From Apostichopus japonicus (lineage: Eukaryota > Echinodermata > Holothuroidea > Aspidochirotida > Stichopodidae): a stretch of 64,000 nucleotides of DNA. Positions 60,701 through 64,000 of this stretch are shown one piece after another; positions within the stretch are counted from its first letter, which is position 1, and each line of letters opens with the position of its first letter. The notes beneath the pieces are model-generated. The model saw nothing but the letters and a program-made list of their open reading frames with translations. It was not told the origin of the DNA and made no database searches. The stretch covers positions 823,501-887,500 of the forward strand of contig NC_092570.1 of the NCBI RefSeq assembly GCF_037975245.1, written 5' to 3'. A program made the translations under genes and the position numbers.

Positions 60701-62377
60701 TTTGAAATGAAAATTTGCCTTCATTTCAAACATTTGATCATGCAAAGCCTCAAAGTGCATCTAATCGTTGATAAATTTAATTGGGAGCTGATATAGCCCC
60801 TTGAAGGTTAAAAATTCAAACCATTACCGGGCTGACTAGGATGATTGACCAGGAGTAAACCACAAGCACTGAATAAAACAATGATATCATAAAAGAATGT
60901 ACCAAATAAGTGCTGTAAAAATTAATTTAACATGATGAAATCAGCAGCATAGACTCTTCAGGTGCATCATAACTCACTAAGCCCTGTAAAATAAACTAAG
61001 AAACTAAGGTAGTAATGCTCATACGCTAAGAGCTCGCCCCCAATACCCCACCCACAAACCCACCCCTCCTTCCCAAAATTAAAGCAGTTTGCTTGGAATA
61101 CTTAATGAGATCATCAGCGAAACATCAACAAAGGCCACATCGTCTGCACCATGAATATTTATATTTCTTTGAATAAACCAATCATAACATTACTGTTGCA
61201 CTATTAAATTGCATGCAATTGGAACACCAAGGACTTTGTTATGGTTACTTTATGAATACTGACCACACATAATATCAGAATTAGCACCCCTCCCCCACCC
61301 ACACATGTTCCCCCTCCCCCCCCCCAAATTCAAGAATGACAGATGACATGACCGTACCTCCATTAAAGGTACTTCAGCTAACTGCTTATTCAGCTGGTTG
61401 AAAACAATTCCAAAAGCCAACTTGTGTGCGAGTTCATTGACCCTTGCTATTTCATCCATGGAGGACTGTAGCTGGAAGGAACTCTCATCTACAGGAAATA
61501 TATTATTGGAGAGAAAAAAGATATTATCATCAAGTAAATCTCCTTGAGTACATGAATACAGTAAAAATTATAATATAAACATAAATTTGAAGAAGAACAT
61601 GACGTAGATAGTTGATAGTATTTTAACTTTGATTTCTACATTAAGGACTGTACCAACCTTGGCTGAGTAAAGTGTATAACTTTACAAACTTGGAGTACTG
61701 CCCGCTGTCATTCTCAGCCAGATAATTAAATTCCTTGAACGGATTTGAAATGGAACTGTGGCTAGATGAGAGAGAGAGAAAACAGGATAAACAGATTCAA
61801 ATGTCTTGTTAAATCATGACATTCTAGGAGGCCCTTCTTCCTATTGATAGACTAATTAAAAACAAATGAAATCCCTTATTCCATCAAATATGGAATTTTA
61901 ATTCAATAAATGTGTCTTCCTTCACCTACAAATTAACATTGAAATGCAAGCTAAATATTCTAACATTCAAGGACGATCCTACTACCAGAACGTGCCATCT
62001 TTCATTTGAAATCTTGACACCTTCCCTCTAATGCTAGCCAGCCCATCCACAACAAATGAGCACAAGGATATAATGTTTTAGAAAATTCTTAAGGTATACA
62101 TCACCAAGATAAGATAGAATTAAGTTTATTTATTTTAGCTGCATCTGATATAAACATTTTTGCGATCTGACTCTCTGTCAGCATATCCTTAATATATATA
62201 TATATTTCTTTAACTGCCTGTCTGTCTGTAGACAAGATTCTCTCATAAATCAATACAGGCCAGGAAGCATACTGGATCAATGTTAGAATAGCTGATTGGG
62301 TCATTAAAATATCAGATATATCGCTGTGTCTGTCTCTATTATTATTTTTTTATTTTTTTTTTATTTTCTATTACTAA

Positions 62378-62431
<54 letters not shown>

Positions 62432-63562
62432 TATCATTATCATTATCATTATCATTATCATTATTGTTATTATTATTATAATTATCATTTTTATTATTAT
62501 TATTGTGATTATCATTACTATTATTACTATTGTTATTATATATAACCTCTTACCTTCTTGGTGACATTGGAGCTAAAGCAGATGGAGACATAGGCTGGAT
62601 ATTATGAGTGGTGGCAGCATGCAACAATGTACTACTCAGATGAAGATCAAATTCCTCACACTGCAGTATTAGCTCACCTGAGAAATGAGAAAGATTAAAA
62701 TGGACAGTAAAAACAAAGGTAGTTTCCAATCTACATGAGTCCATACATTGTGTACTGTTTAGTCAGCACATATTTAGGTTTCCTTGGCTGTTGAGAATTA
62801 CATTCCCTGCATACACTGGTACACTGGCTTGAATGTGCCTTCCTCACCTCTATTTCACACCTCCCAACAACCAACTACTCATGGCCCTGCCCTCCCCCTT
62901 CCCCAAATTCCACACTCCTCTTTTACCTCCCTCCAACCCCAAAAAAAGGCAACCAAACCAAGCTACTATACATGATGGTCAATTGGTAATACTTAGTTAT
63001 AGTTTCGTACCACAAGCCTGAATGATTTTTAAAGCATGTTGGAATTTTGTCCAGTCTTCTCCTAGAGCGCCCTCGCTTGGTGAAGCCACGTCTTTGGACG
63101 TCTCCTGTTCGTGAATGTTCGCAAGCAGATCCAGTGCTGATGTAAATCTTTCGCAGTATGCATGAAACAAGCTCTGTGAAGTCAATAAAACTACCAAACA
63201 TGATGATCAAAAAAAAAAAAAGACGGAATCGACTAATGCTAAGGACAAGGTCCATAGCAAGCACAAACGGTATGCAAGATATCCGTACGGTGACATTCCT
63301 GTAACAGTGTGACAATGTTCCAATGGCATGCCTCCCACCTACCCTCCCCTCACTCTGACTTAGTAAGGGACATTTAACTTATACATTAGTTAGGGTAAAC
63401 ACATGCATCTATGAATGTGTAAATGTTATATATGGCTTTTCAAACTCTTAGAAAACAAAATAATGGTAATAAGAGTAAAGGAACTATATCGGATACCTTG
63501 AGGGCGCTTTGTAATCCACATGACCCCAATCCATCTGTGAGAGATGTACATCTTTCTAAAGC
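57706..63562 (-). CDS. COG7: COG7: conserved oligomeric Golgi complex subunit 7 (C-terminal part, 5' end beyond window)
   Basis: Ten exons in transcript order: 63562-63497, 63173-63011, 62677-62554, 61761-61658, 61488-61358, 60647-60570, 60364-60250, 59729-59592, 59056-58966, 57784-57706. Phases agree throughout; 362 residues and TAA, against about 770 for whole human COG7. COG7 belongs to lobe B of the COG tether, which captures retrograde vesicles at the Golgi and keeps glycosylation enzymes in place. Matching blocks in order: [137 protein letters not shown], and the C-terminus [17 protein letters not shown]. The middle exon at 62677-62554 has a family-variable Ser/Pro/Thr-rich end. Earlier exons lie past base 64,000. 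Confidence 0.97.
58401..58446. repeat. AT-rich palindromic run of TAATAT
   Basis: About 45 bases made only of A and T, repeating TTAATATTAATATTA in both orientations, in the last COG7 intron. It can form a cruciform or hairpin, but no function is shown. Confidence 0.6.
62340..62545. repeat. ATT / ATTATC microsatellite
   Basis: A T-rich start, then about 15 ATT triplets, then ATTATC hexamers and mixed ATT variants. It ends within about 10 bases of the 5' splice site of the COG7 exon at 62,554, on the intron side. Confidence 0.95.
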
Positions 63563-64000
63563 CTGTAAACAAAATGGAAGACAGAAAATATGCAGACTAT
63601 CACCATGACAACCTGAGAGATAAATCCATGTTAATTGATGTGAAGGTTTATCATGTAAACTAAAATTAGTTTACCATGTAAAATCGCATTAGTTACCATG
63701 CAAAATCACTTAAGTTTACTATGTAATATCACATTATTGCAAGCACAGTGGATATCTTTAACTTTTGCTTTCAACTTTTCCATAACTATTTTCAGATACA
63801 GTCAATTCCTTTTTCTTGGAATGCAAGCTTTTCATCTTAATAAAATACTGATTTTTGCATTCTTGTGTTATTAGTTTACATGTTACCCTTTCTTTTCCAC
63901 GTTTTTGATAACTTTGCACATAATGAGCAAAATCACTCACAATCTATCTATCTTCTTATTTTCTGTCTTAATTTTTCTTTAATATAAACACAATTAACCT

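Overview
This is animal (metazoan) nuclear DNA: AT-rich, with short exons bounded by GT/AG introns, many tandem arrays, tRNA-derived SINEs, DNA transposons and one decayed non-LTR reverse transcriptase. The three protein genes are metazoan families. The repeat style (arrays of TGACCTTTGACC modules, tRNA-SINEs, many minisatellites) resembles marine deuterostome invertebrates such as echinoderms; that placement is an inference, not proven.

Layout. 1-8.6 kb has no gene I can support, only a dead LINE fragment (about 2.2-2.98 kb), a 16-bp minisatellite and a tRNA-SINE (4.3-4.6 kb). From 8,887 to 42,027, minus strand, lies a multi-exon GDE-type glycerophosphodiester phosphodiesterase (GDPD2/GDPD5 family). 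I rebuilt 14 exons in matching phase, giving 520 residues; one short internal stretch of the catalytic domain was not found between 15.2 and 24.6 kb. Its introns carry most of the repeats and transposons. From 48,244 to 54,114, plus strand, lies ATP6AP2 (prorenin receptor / V-ATPase accessory protein 2), complete in nine exons, 382 residues. From 57,706 to 63,562, minus strand, lie the last ten exons of COG7 (362 residues plus stop); its 5' half is beyond the right edge.

Relations. GDPD and ATP6AP2 are head to head, with about 6 kb between the first coding exons. ATP6AP2 and COG7 are convergent, with 3.6 kb between stop codons. All three products act in the endomembrane or plasma-membrane system, but nothing here shows a shared pathway.

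Most unusual points: three independent local tandem duplications that each captured part of a GDPD exon (terminal exon, exon 13 acceptor, exon 5), one of which creates a potential in-frame 39-nt cassette; a GHRG-to-GHKG change in the GDPD active-site motif; two hAT-like elements and one hAT/P-like MITE with intact 8-bp target duplications; a 265-bp fold-back element; and an intronic array rich in perfect or near-perfect nuclear-receptor DR1 motifs. I found no wholly new biological system.
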